A stretch of 64,000 nt of DNA from CATQHD01 sp965202675 (GTDB lineage: Bacteria > Actinomycetota > Acidimicrobiia > Spongiisociales > Spongiisociaceae), in NCBI GenBank assembly GCA_965202675.1, contig OZ241842.1, positions 1,364,001-1,428,000 of the forward strand. Reading direction: 5' to 3'. Below, in pieces: positions 42,365 to 50,618 of the stretch; positions within the stretch are counted from its first letter, which is position 1, and every line of letters begins with the position of its first letter. The notes beneath the pieces are model-generated. The model saw only the letters and a list, made by a program, of their open reading frames with translations, was not told the origin of the DNA and did no database searches. Both the position numbers and the translations under genes were made by a program.

Positions 42365-43126
42365 TCAGGTTCGGGAGCCGGAGAAGATTATCTCCCGGCC
42401 GCGGCGGGGTTGGAGGGGGCGGTTGGTGGGGCCGCCCGCGGTCAGCTCCTGCCAGCGGTCGACCTGCTTCTGGGAGGCCGAGCCGGTTTCCAGCATCAGG
42501 AACCATTCCACCGGCTCCGCGCACGGAGGGGTGGTGGTGGAACCCCGATACATGTAGAAGCCGAGGTCGGCGGGAACCCACCGCCCGGCGTCGAGGCCGG
42601 AGGGAGCCTCGGCCGTTCTCCCGGCGGCGGGAGCGGCGTCCAGAAGCGCCTGCAGCCGGGGGTCGGGGCCGCCGAGCCGGAATAAAAACCCCACCACCGC
42701 CAGGCCGCCGGACGCCTGCCGGTGCACCAGATGCAGCTCGGCGGCGAGCTGTTCGCCGTCCAGCGTGTGTTCCGAAGGGGTATGGAAGTGCCCTGAATCC
42801 AATTCGTAGGCCCGGCCGGAGAACCCGAACCGGTCACCCTCCGGATAGTGGACGTTGACGGCGCGCCCGTCGTTGGTCAGTCCGGTCGGCTCCGACCGGT
42901 AGGAGAACCGCAGCGGCGGCGGATCGCCGAGTGTGTAATCGGTGATGTCGATGGGAGACTGCATCCTCCCCGCCCCGCACCTTGCATACCCGGGCGACAG
43001 GTCCGCCCAGCTCGCAGGGCCGGCGGCGCCGGAATAACCCCATTCGACCCCGCCCTCCTCCGCGGCGCGGGCGGAGGAGCCGCCCCCGGCGGCCGAATCG
43101 CTGCTGTTGATCACCCTCTTGGACAT
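42365..43126 (-). CDS. Alpha-class carbonic anhydrase
   Basis: This 253-residue enzyme begins its homology at EWGYSGAAGPASWADL and has QSPIDI. The zinc ligands are His113 and His115 in GHFHTPSEH and His132 in ELHLVH, and GFYMYRGSTTTPPC with its Thr-Thr completes the alpha-CA active site. It interconverts CO2 and bicarbonate. Most bacterial alpha-CAs are secreted, but I see no signal peptide here; ATG 43126 gives a short hydrophilic leader and GTG 43150 only adds eight residues. It may be cytosolic, or the true start may be elsewhere. Confidence 0.93.
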   Translation of the reverse strand: MSKRVINSSDSAAGGGSSARAAEEGGVEWGYSGAAGPASWADLSPGYARCGAGRMQSPIDITDYTLGDPPPLRFSYRSEPTGLTNDGRAVNVHYPEGDRFGFSGRAYELDSGHFHTPSEHTLDGEQLAAELHLVHRQASGGLAVVGFLFRLGGPDPRLQALLDAAPAAGRTAEAPSGLDAGRWVPADLGFYMYRGSTTTPPCAEPVEWFLMLETGSASQKQVDRWQELTAGGPTNRPLQPRRGREIIFSGSRT

Positions 43127-43252
43127 AGCCTCACCGACGATGCACCCCACCCGGATGGTAATAGAGGCGGCGCCCGCTCACCCGCGCGGCGCGGCCGCGG
43201 CGCGCCGTCCGTCCGGCCGCCGGTCCCGGCGGTATCAACCGGATGGTCCAAA

Positions 43253-44428
43253 TCACCAGAGTAGGACGCTGCGGGCCTCGCCGTAGTAGAAGGGACCTTC
43301 CCGGAACTCGAACGGTTCTCCTCCGTAGCCGTCGAAGCGGCGGGCTTCCCGGGCGCCGATGTCGTAGAAGGGTTGTTCGCCCGTCATCAGCTGGGCCACC
43401 GCCTCGGCCGCCGCAACCCGCTGGAGGCCGCCGCCGCCGAAGGCGGTCGCCGTGTACAGGCCTTCGGGTCCGAAACGGCCCAGCAACGGCCAGGCGTCCG
43501 GGGTGGAGGTCAACACCCCCGCCCAGCCGCCCGCCGCCCGGGCCGATTCCAGGATGGGAATCCGCCGCCGGAGCAACCGCAGCCACCCGGCTGCTGCTTC
43601 GGGGTCGAGGCGGCGGGAGAACCGCTCCGCGTCCGCGCCGATGTCGGTGGGCGGCAGGCCCAGCAGCAACGCCCCCGGCGCCCGCGGCATCACGTAATGT
43701 CCGGCTTCCAGCTCCGATATGAAGGGCAGCCCGCGGCAAACGCCCGCCAGGATCACCGCCTGCAGCACGAAGCTCTTGGCGGGCAGATGGATCCCGCTGC
43801 GGGCCAGCAGCGGACCCGACCACGCCCCGGCCGCAACCAGCACCCTCGGCGCGGCTGCCAACCCGCCCGCCGCTTCCACCCCCATCACCCCGCCGTCGGC
43901 CATCCTCACCCGCTCCGCCGGGCATCCCTCCCAGATCTCCGCCCCCGCCCGGCGGGCCATCTCCGCCAGCGCCGCCGCCAGGTTCAGGGAGCGTACGAAT
44001 CCGTCCCCGGCGGTGTAGTACCCGCCCGCTAAGTCATCGCAGGCCAGCACCGGCCAGCGGCCGGCGATCTCGTCCGGCGCCAGGTACTCCCCCGCCGCCC
44101 CCGACTCCGCTGCCTGCCCGGCCCGCGCCCGCAGCGCCTCGGCGCCCTCCGGACCGGCGGCCAGCTGCAGGCCTCCCACCTCATGGAACCGGACCACCCC
44201 GCCGGCGGCGCGATCCAGCTCCTCTACTAGCGCCTTGGTCCGGCGGAGAACCGCCAGGTTGTGCGGCGAGACCGATTCCTGGGGCACGTGGCCGGCCGCC
44301 AGCGCGCTGGACTCCGACGCCACCGTCCTCCGCTCCAGCACCACCACGTCCATCCCCGCCTGGGCCAACCGCCAGGCGGCCAACAGACCGGGAAGGCCGG
44401 CGCCGATGACGACGGCGTCGCGGGCCAT
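43253..44428 (-). CDS. FAD-dependent amine oxidoreductase (DAO family)
   Basis: This 391-residue flavoprotein has the Rossmann start DAVVIGAGLPGLLAAWRLAQAGMDVVVLER (GxGxxG at about 9-14), the glycine-oxidase-like middle FHEVGGLQLA, RVLVAAGAWSGPLLA and the C-terminal FGPEGLYTATAFGGGGLQRVAAAEAVAQLM. It resembles sarcosine, glycine or D-amino-acid oxidases and dehydrogenases. It starts at ATG 44428, 14 bases after the last ABC ATPase gene. It is the final gene of the transporter operon, suggesting that the imported compound is an N-methyl or D-amino acid or similar amine. Confidence 0.9.
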   Translation of the reverse strand: MARDAVVIGAGLPGLLAAWRLAQAGMDVVVLERRTVASESSALAAGHVPQESVSPHNLAVLRRTKALVEELDRAAGGVVRFHEVGGLQLAAGPEGAEALRARAGQAAESGAAGEYLAPDEIAGRWPVLACDDLAGGYYTAGDGFVRSLNLAAALAEMARRAGAEIWEGCPAERVRMADGGVMGVEAAGGLAAAPRVLVAAGAWSGPLLARSGIHLPAKSFVLQAVILAGVCRGLPFISELEAGHYVMPRAPGALLLGLPPTDIGADAERFSRRLDPEAAAGWLRLLRRRIPILESARAAGGWAGVLTSTPDAWPLLGRFGPEGLYTATAFGGGGLQRVAAAEAVAQLMTGEQPFYDIGAREARRFDGYGGEPFEFREGPFYYGEARSVLLW

Positions 44429-44442
44429 GCCGCGGAACCCGT

Positions 44443-45483
44443 TCAGTCCGCCGGACCGGCGGCCGGGCGGCGGGGCGGCGCCAGTTCCAGCTCGCCGGTG
44501 CGGAGGCAGGCGCTCCGGCGCCCTTCTCCCACTTCGCTCAGCGGGGGGACCGTTTCGGAGCAACGGGCGGCGGCATAGGGGCAGCGGGGATGGAACCGGC
44601 ACCCGGACGGGATGCCCGCGATGTCCCCGATGTCGCCCTTCACCCCCGGCTCCGGCGCCGCGTCGCGGGGGTCGGCCACCGGGATGGCGGCCACCAGGGC
44701 GTGGGTGTAGGGGTTGGCGGGGCGGCCGATCACCTGGTCGGCGGAGCCCTCCTCGATCACCTTGCCCAGGTACATGACCGCGATCCGGTCGGCGACCTCC
44801 CACGCCACCGACAGGTCGTGGGTAACGAACAGCAGCGTCATCCGACGGCTCTCCTTGAGCCTCACGAACAGGGAGAGGATGTCGGACCGCACCGACACAT
44901 CCAGCATCGACACCGGCTCGTCGGCGATCAACAGCTCCGGGCGCAACACGACGGCGGCGGCGATCGACACCCGCTGGCGCTGGCCGCCCGACAGCTGGTG
45001 CGGGTAGAGCCCGGCAAACTCGCCCGGCGGCTCCAAGCCGCACTCCTCCAGCGCTTCGTACACCTTGGATTCGAGCTCGGCCCGGGAGGAAGCCAGCTTG
45101 TGGACCCGCAGGGGTTGGGACACGATCGAAAAGATCGAATGGCGGCGGTCGAACGACTCGAAGGGGTCCTGGAACACGTACTGCACCCGGCGGCGCATCG
45201 AGCGCAGCTCGGACCTGGACAGCTGCGCAATGTCCGCATCACCCAGCCGGACCGACCCCGAAGTTATCGGCGCCAGGTGGCCGATCGCCCTCACCAGGGT
45301 GGTCTTTCCCGACCCGGACTCACCCACCAGGCACAAGGTCTCCCCGGCGAATATGTCGAGGTCCACCCCGTCCACCGCCCGCACCCATTCCCCGGCCCGG
45401 CGGCTGCGCCGGAAATGCACATTGAGGCCCCGGACCGACGCGACGGGGGCCGCCCGCCCTTCCCGCCGCTCACGCCCGGCCAT
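44443..45483 (-). CDS. ABC transporter ATP-binding protein, OppF/DppF type
   Basis: This 346-residue ATPase has Walker A GESGSGKTT, Q-loop VFQDPFESFDRR, signature LSGGQRQRVSIAAAVVL, Walker B LLIADEPVSMLD, and the oligo_HPY C-terminus with CRFHPRCPYAAARC. The SIAAAV in place of SIARAL is a mild variation. It overlaps the OppD-type gene by 14 bases and is the second ATPase of the dipeptide-type importer encoded at 44.4-50.2 kb. Confidence 0.92.
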   Translation of the reverse strand: MAGRERREGRAAPVASVRGLNVHFRRSRRAGEWVRAVDGVDLDIFAGETLCLVGESGSGKTTLVRAIGHLAPITSGSVRLGDADIAQLSRSELRSMRRRVQYVFQDPFESFDRRHSIFSIVSQPLRVHKLASSRAELESKVYEALEECGLEPPGEFAGLYPHQLSGGQRQRVSIAAAVVLRPELLIADEPVSMLDVSVRSDILSLFVRLKESRRMTLLFVTHDLSVAWEVADRIAVMYLGKVIEEGSADQVIGRPANPYTHALVAAIPVADPRDAAPEPGVKGDIGDIAGIPSGCRFHPRCPYAAARCSETVPPLSEVGEGRRSACLRTGELELAPPRRPAAGPAD

Positions 45484-46453
45484 CGGCGGCCCCCTCTCCG
45501 TACAGGTGGCAGGCGGCCGTCTGGGTGGCGCTGAAGCGGGACATCGGCGGGGATTCGGCCCGGCATATGTCCATGGCGTCGGGGCATCGGGGGTGGAAGC
45601 GGCAGCCCGGCGGCGGGCGGGCCGGCGACGGCGGCGCCCCCGGAATGCCGTGCGATTTGCCGCGGCCCCGGCTGAAGTCGGGAACCGACCGCAGCAGAGC
45701 CCTCGTGTAGGGGTGTTTCGGACGGCTGTAGATTTCCTCCACGGTCCCCTCCTCCACCGCCCGGGCGGCGTACAGCACCACCACCCGGTCGCACAGCCGG
45801 GCCACCACCCCCAGGTCGTGCGTGATGAAAAGGACGGTGAGGTCGAGGGCCTCCCGGAGGTTCTCCAGCAGCCGGAGTATCCGGGCCTGGACGATCACGT
45901 CGAGGGCGGTGACCGGCTCGTCGGCGATCAGAACCGCCGGACGCCCGCTCAGGGCCATGGCGATGCCGGCCCGCTGGCGCATCCCCCCCGAGTATTCGTA
46001 TGGATACGCCCGGCGGCGGTCGGCGGGGATGCCCACCAGCGAGAGCAGCTCGCCCGCCCGGTCGACGGCGCCGGCCTTGGTCATGTCCGGCTCGTGGGTG
46101 AGGATCGGCTCCGCCACCTGGTCGATCACCCGGCGCACCGGGTTCAGGGAGTTCATGGCGCCCTGGAACACCATGCCCATCCGCCGCCCCCGCACCGTGC
46201 GCCATTCGGATTCTTCCAGCCCGGTCATCTCGGCCCCGTCGAAGCGGATGGAACCCCCGGCCACCGCCCCGTTGCGGGGCAGCAGCCCCATCAGGCTGAG
46301 GGCCAGGGTGGATTTGCCCGAACCGCTCTCCCCCACCAGGCCCACGACCGCCCCGGTCTCGATGTCGAAGCTCACGCCGTCGAGGGCTCGGATCACCCGC
46401 CCCGCCCGGCGGTATTCGACGGTGAGGCCGCTGATGCTCAGGAGGGCCGCCAT
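45470..46453 (-). CDS. ABC transporter ATP-binding protein, OppD/DppD type
   Basis: This 327-residue ATPase has Walker A GESGSGKST, Q-loop VFQGAMNSLNPVRRV (the QGAMNSLNP form is diagnostic of OppD/DppD), signature YSGGMRQRAGIAMAL, Walker B LIADEPVTALD and the C-terminal CRFHPRCPDAMDIC. It starts 6 bases after the DppC-type permease stop. With the adjacent OppF-type ATPase it forms the heterodimeric motor of the importer. Confidence 0.93.
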   Translation of the reverse strand: MAALLSISGLTVEYRRAGRVIRALDGVSFDIETGAVVGLVGESGSGKSTLALSLMGLLPRNGAVAGGSIRFDGAEMTGLEESEWRTVRGRRMGMVFQGAMNSLNPVRRVIDQVAEPILTHEPDMTKAGAVDRAGELLSLVGIPADRRRAYPYEYSGGMRQRAGIAMALSGRPAVLIADEPVTALDVIVQARILRLLENLREALDLTVLFITHDLGVVARLCDRVVVLYAARAVEEGTVEEIYSRPKHPYTRALLRSVPDFSRGRGKSHGIPGAPPSPARPPPGCRFHPRCPDAMDICRAESPPMSRFSATQTAACHLYGEGAADGRA

Positions 46454-46459
46454 GAGCGC

Positions 46460-47374
46460 CTATTCGGCCCGGCGGCGCGGATCCAGAACGTCGGTCAGGG
46501 CGTTTCCGACCAACGTGAAGGCCAGCACCAGCAGGGTGATCATGAGACCGGGCGGAATCAGCACCCACCAGTAACCCAGCGAGGTGGCCCCCGAGCTGAA
46601 GGCGTTCTGGAGCATCTTCCCCCACGAGATCAGAGACGGATCGCCCAAACCGAGGAAAGCCAGCACCGCTTCGGTGAGCACCGCCGCGGCGGTCAGCAGG
46701 ACGGCGTTGGCCAGCACGATCCCGGCCACGTTGGGCAGCACATGGCTCCACATGATGTGGAGGGGCCGCATCCCGATCGCCTTGGCGCGCAGGATGAACG
46801 TTCGTTCCCGCTGGCTGAGCACCTCGGCGCGGATCAGGCGGGCCGGCACCGCCCAGCTGGTCAGCCCGATCACCAAGATGATGGTGGGCAGCCCCCGCGA
46901 CAGCACCGCGGCCAGCACGATGATGAGGGGGAGGGCGGGGATGGTTATGAACATGTCGGTTACCCCCATGGCGAGCTGGTCGAAGCGGCCTCCTGTGTAT
47001 CCGCTGGCGACGCCGACCGCCGCGCCGATCAGCACCGCGATGGCGGTGGCCGCCGCGCCGACCGCCAGGGAGATGCCCGCCCCCACCGCCAGCTGCTCCC
47101 ACACGGAGCGGCCCAGGTTGTCGGTTCCCAGCAGCTCGTCGAACGACGGCGCCCGGAAACGGTCGTCCACGGTGTAGCCGGCCGGCGGCGGGTTCTCGTA
47201 GGCCAGGAACCCGGCCGCCCCGTACATCAGGAACAGGGCCAGCAGGATCAGGCCGATCTTCCCCCGCCCGGTCCGCCACAGCTCCGGCATGACCCCGCCC
47301 GCCCCGCGGCCCGGCTTCTCCGCCGCCGCCCGCCTGCCCGCCCGGGCCGGGTCGGGGGGGCCGGCGGCGCTCAT
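46460..47374 (-). CDS. ABC transporter permease, DppC type
   Basis: This 304-residue membrane protein begins at ATG 47374, which overlaps the DppB-type stop (ATGA). A cytoplasmic Pro/Arg-rich leader precedes the first helix IGLILLALFLMYGAAGFLA. The DppC hallmark FDELLGTDNLGRSVWEQL, the coupling loop RTFILRAKAIGMRPLHIMWSHVLPN and the end NALTDVLDPRRRAE are clear. A shorter reading from 47290 (MPELWRTG) is possible but would lose the coupling. Confidence 0.92.
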   Translation of the reverse strand: MSAAGPPDPARAGRRAAAEKPGRGAGGVMPELWRTGRGKIGLILLALFLMYGAAGFLAYENPPPAGYTVDDRFRAPSFDELLGTDNLGRSVWEQLAVGAGISLAVGAAATAIAVLIGAAVGVASGYTGGRFDQLAMGVTDMFITIPALPLIIVLAAVLSRGLPTIILVIGLTSWAVPARLIRAEVLSQRERTFILRAKAIGMRPLHIMWSHVLPNVAGIVLANAVLLTAAAVLTEAVLAFLGLGDPSLISWGKMLQNAFSSGATSLGYWWVLIPPGLMITLLVLAFTLVGNALTDVLDPRRRAE

Positions 47375-48423
47375 GAGGATCTGATCCGCGGATCGAGGCG
47401 GGAATAGAACAGATCGGCCGTCAGGGTGGCCAGCACCACGATCAACGCGATCACAAAGAAAGAAGCCTCCAGCAGCGGCAGGTCGCGGGTCTGGACCGCG
47501 TCGTACATGAGCAGCCCCAGCCCGGGCCAGGAGAACACCACCTCGGTCTGGATGGTGCCCGCCATCAACAGGCCGAGGGTGAGGGCCATCAGCGTGAAGG
47601 TGGGGAGGAAGGCGTTCCGCACCCCGTAGCGCCACAGGATGGTCCGGGGCCGCAGACCCCGGGCCCGGGCCGCCAGCATGTAGTCCTCGTCGGCCACCTC
47701 CGCCAGCGAGTTGCGCATGATGAGGGCAATCGACCCCACGCTCACGATGGCGATGGTGGATGCGGGCAGGATCAGGTGCGACAGCACATCCTGCACTTCG
47801 GCGAAGGGAGTGCGGTAGATGGCCGCCACCGCCCTTATCCCCGCCACCGGCAGCCATCCGAGCGTGATGCTGAACAGGAGCACCAGCATCAGCCCCACCC
47901 AGAAGGTGGGCAGGCTCCACAGCGTGAGGGCGGTCAGCGTGAGGGAGGCGTCGGTGCGGGTGCCCCGCCGCCAGCCCGCCGCGATGCCGAACGCCAGCCC
48001 GAACACGAAGATCAGCACCAGGGCCGCCCCGGTCAGGATCAGGGTGTTGTACAGGGCGGGGCGCAGCAGGTCGGTGACCGGCAGACGGGCCTTGAAGGAG
48101 ATTCCCGTGTCGAAACGGTAGATCTTGGTCAGGTAGATCAGATACTGTTCCCAGGCCGGTTCGTTGAGGCCGAAGGACTCCCGGAGCTGCTCGTAGGCCT
48201 CGGGGCTCAGCCGGCTCTCGCGGGCGATCATCCGGGCCGGGTCGCCGGGCAACAGCCGGAACAGCCAGAAGTTGAAGGTGGCCACCACGTACAGGGTGAT
48301 GACCGCCTGGGCGATCCGCCGCACCGGATAGCTGCGCAGCCAACTCCACCGCCCGGGCGGCCCCCCGGCGGTTCCCGCCGGATCCGCGCCGGCCGGGGCC
48401 GGCGGTTCGGCCGGCGCCGTCAT
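47371..48423 (-). CDS. ABC transporter permease, DppB type
   Basis: This 350-residue membrane protein has a Pro/Ala-rich N-terminal extension of about 27 residues before PVRRIAQAVITLYVVATFNFWLFRLLPGDPARM. LLPGDP is the DppB hallmark. DYMLAARARGLRPRTILWRYGVRNAFLPTFTL is the coupling loop, and the end is SRLDPRIRSS. It lies 64 bases after the binding-protein gene and is followed by the DppC partner in a four-base overlap. Confidence 0.92.
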   Translation of the reverse strand: MTAPAEPPAPAGADPAGTAGGPPGRWSWLRSYPVRRIAQAVITLYVVATFNFWLFRLLPGDPARMIARESRLSPEAYEQLRESFGLNEPAWEQYLIYLTKIYRFDTGISFKARLPVTDLLRPALYNTLILTGAALVLIFVFGLAFGIAAGWRRGTRTDASLTLTALTLWSLPTFWVGLMLVLLFSITLGWLPVAGIRAVAAIYRTPFAEVQDVLSHLILPASTIAIVSVGSIALIMRNSLAEVADEDYMLAARARGLRPRTILWRYGVRNAFLPTFTLMALTLGLLMAGTIQTEVVFSWPGLGLLMYDAVQTRDLPLLEASFFVIALIVVLATLTADLFYSRLDPRIRSS

Positions 48424-48487
48424 ACCCGCAACCGCCTATACAGGACGCCTCCCGAACCAGGATCCCGGGCCGCTGCGGGGCGGGCGG

Positions 48488-50188
48488 TCAAACCTCGTTG
48501 AGGACCAGGTACTGCTCGGTAACCCAGTTGACGGTGGCGCCGTTGTTGATGAAGATCCAACCCGAGAGGTTGTCGGTCCGGTGGGCCTGCAGCCGGTTGG
48601 GATAGGCCATCACGCAGTAGGCGAAGGCGTCGTAGAAGATCTGCTGGGCTTGATGCACCATCCTCATGCGCTCCGCCGGGTCTCCCTGGGTCTGCTGGGC
48701 CTTGAACAGATCCTCGTATTCGGCGTCGCAGTAGTAGGTGTCGGAGAGATTCCCGAACTGGTCGCAGGACTGCACCGACAGCATGAAGGTCGGATCCGGC
48801 GGGGTCTGCCACACCCAGGTGTACATGTCCCAATCGGCGTCCACAAACACCCGGTTGATGAGCGTGGGGTCGTCCTCGGCGAACACGCCCTGTATCTCCA
48901 TGCCGACGTCCTCCAGCATCGGCTTGATCAGCTCCGCGTACTGGGGCAGCCGGTCGATCACCGTGGAGGCGAACAGCCGGAAGCTGAGCTTCTGGCCGTC
49001 GGGCGCCTCGCGGATGCCGTCGCCGTCGCGGTCGATGTAGCCGGCCTCGTCCAGGATCTGGCGGGCGCGGTCCGGGTTGCCGTTGGCCTGCCCGCCCTCC
49101 GGGATCTCGAGGAAGGCCGGGCCCATCCCGGGCGGGAGCACCACGGTTCCCTTCTGGCCCCGGCCGCCGAGAACGATGTCCACCAGCCGCTGCCGGTCGA
49201 TGGCCCACGACATGGCCTCCCTGATCCGCTGGTCCAACAGGAGCGGGTTGCCGCCCGAGTTCGGGTGGGGCTGGCCGGGGTTGTCCGGGTCCTCGTAGAC
49301 GTTGATGCCGAAATGGTCGAGCAGAAGGCCCGGATACTCGACCGCCTCGATGTCGGGTTCCCCGACGAGGCCGTCCCAGATATCCGCCGCCAGCTCGCCG
49401 GTAACGTCGATTTCGTTGTTGCGCAGCGAGTTGGCCACCGTCTCCTCGTTGGTCAGCTGCACCTTGACGATCGCCGAGATGGTGCCCGCCTTCGGACCGC
49501 CGTTGGAAGCCCAGCCCCACCAGCCGCCGTTGCGGTCCAGCTCCAGCCGGTCGTCGGGGGAGTAACTGTTCAGCCTGAAGGGCCCCGACCCGATCATCTC
49601 TTCGTTGCCGAACTGGTCGATCTGGTCGGAGGTCATGCCCTCCCATATGTGGCGGGGCAGGATAGGCGCCCCCACGCTGGGGTCGAGGGCGGGCGGACCG
49701 GAGAAATGGAGCACCACCGTCAGGTCGTCGGGCGCCTCGACCCGCTCGAGCGGCTCGAAGAAGCCGCCGAACAGGCCCTTTCCGGTGTCTCGGTACAGCT
49801 CGTAGGAGTACTTGACGTCCGCCGAGGTGAGGGATTCCCCGTCATGGAACTCCACCCCCTCGCGCAGGGTGTATGTAACCGCGGCGCCGCCGTTGGACAG
49901 CACCCGGCCGGCGGCCAGGGACAGCACCGGCGCCATCTGGGCGTCGAACTCCATCAGCCGGTCGTACACCAGCCAGTGCATGTCGGGCACCGAGACCGTT
50001 ACCACCGGGTTGGGGGTGTCGAAGATGTTCAGATGCCCGTACCGCAGCACCCCGGAAGCCGTCTCCCCGCCGCAGGCCGCCGTTACGATCGGCGCGGCCA
50101 GCATGGCCGCCATCCCCGCTTTCCCCGTGTAGGCCATAAACTGCCGCCTGTTGATGGGGGTGTTAAGAATCCCTTCCTTGCTGGACAT
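48488..50188 (-). CDS. ABC transporter substrate-binding protein, family 5, Tat-type lipoprotein signal
   Basis: This 566-residue extracellular receptor begins at ATG 50188 with GGAGG six bases upstream. The N-terminus carries a twin-arginine motif (N-R-R-Q-F-M) and a hydrophobic stretch ending in the lipobox TAAC, so export is probably folded by Tat and then lipid-anchored. Family blocks follow: YTLREGVEFHDGESLTSADVKYSYE, IGSGPFRL, QRIREAMSWAIDRQRLVDIVLGG and GWIFINNGATVNW. It is first in a six-gene operon (receptor, DppB, DppC, DppD, DppF, DAO flavoprotein). Confidence 0.93.
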   Translation of the reverse strand: MSSKEGILNTPINRRQFMAYTGKAGMAAMLAAPIVTAACGGETASGVLRYGHLNIFDTPNPVVTVSVPDMHWLVYDRLMEFDAQMAPVLSLAAGRVLSNGGAAVTYTLREGVEFHDGESLTSADVKYSYELYRDTGKGLFGGFFEPLERVEAPDDLTVVLHFSGPPALDPSVGAPILPRHIWEGMTSDQIDQFGNEEMIGSGPFRLNSYSPDDRLELDRNGGWWGWASNGGPKAGTISAIVKVQLTNEETVANSLRNNEIDVTGELAADIWDGLVGEPDIEAVEYPGLLLDHFGINVYEDPDNPGQPHPNSGGNPLLLDQRIREAMSWAIDRQRLVDIVLGGRGQKGTVVLPPGMGPAFLEIPEGGQANGNPDRARQILDEAGYIDRDGDGIREAPDGQKLSFRLFASTVIDRLPQYAELIKPMLEDVGMEIQGVFAEDDPTLINRVFVDADWDMYTWVWQTPPDPTFMLSVQSCDQFGNLSDTYYCDAEYEDLFKAQQTQGDPAERMRMVHQAQQIFYDAFAYCVMAYPNRLQAHRTDNLSGWIFINNGATVNWVTEQYLVLNEV

Positions 50189-50307
50189 CACGGCCTCCTT
50201 CACCCGGCCGCGCCGCTGTCGGACCGGGGCCTGAAGCCAGGCTATCACACCGGACCGCGCCCTGCAGGGCCTGCGCCGTCCGGGCCCGCCGGCAGATCAG
50301 AAGGGGT

Positions 50308-50553
50308 TCAGCCGCCGCCGATGGCGGGCAGGAAATAGACCTCGGCGTCGGGCGGGACCCGCTCGTACAGGGCGTCATGCATGATCTCGCCGTCGATCGA
50401 CACCGCCGCCCCGGCGGCCAGGTGCTCGCCGAGGCCGGGGAAGCGCCGGTCCAGCTCGGCGATCAGCGACCGGACGGCGCCGGCCTCGACCTCCACCTCC
50501 TCGACCCCTCCCGTGAAGCGCCGCAGCGCCGAGCCGAGATGGACCCGGGCCAT
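50308..50553 (-). CDS. MoaD/ThiS family ubiquitin-like sulfur carrier
   Basis: This 81-residue beta-grasp protein has VEVEAGAVRSLIAELDRRFPGLGEHL, then VSIDGEIM and the C-terminal FLPAIGGG. A terminal Gly-Gly is required for adenylation and thiocarboxylate formation in MoaD/ThiS proteins. It lies just downstream of the molybdenum hydroxylase genes, so supplying sulfur for molybdopterin is plausible. Such small proteins also serve other sulfur-transfer paths. Confidence 0.87.
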   Translation of the reverse strand: MARVHLGSALRRFTGGVEEVEVEAGAVRSLIAELDRRFPGLGEHLAAGAAVSIDGEIMHDALYERVPPDAEVYFLPAIGGG

Positions 50554-50618
50554 CAGCTAGAGGAGCAAAACCGAGGGATGAGGCGGTATACCCCTCGTTC
50601 GGGCCGCAGGCTTTCCAT

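Noticed and set aside
44429..45043. N-terminal extension of the DAO flavoprotein to 45043
   Set aside because: That part is antisense-frame noise within the OppF-type gene; the FAD-binding fold begins at ATG 44428.
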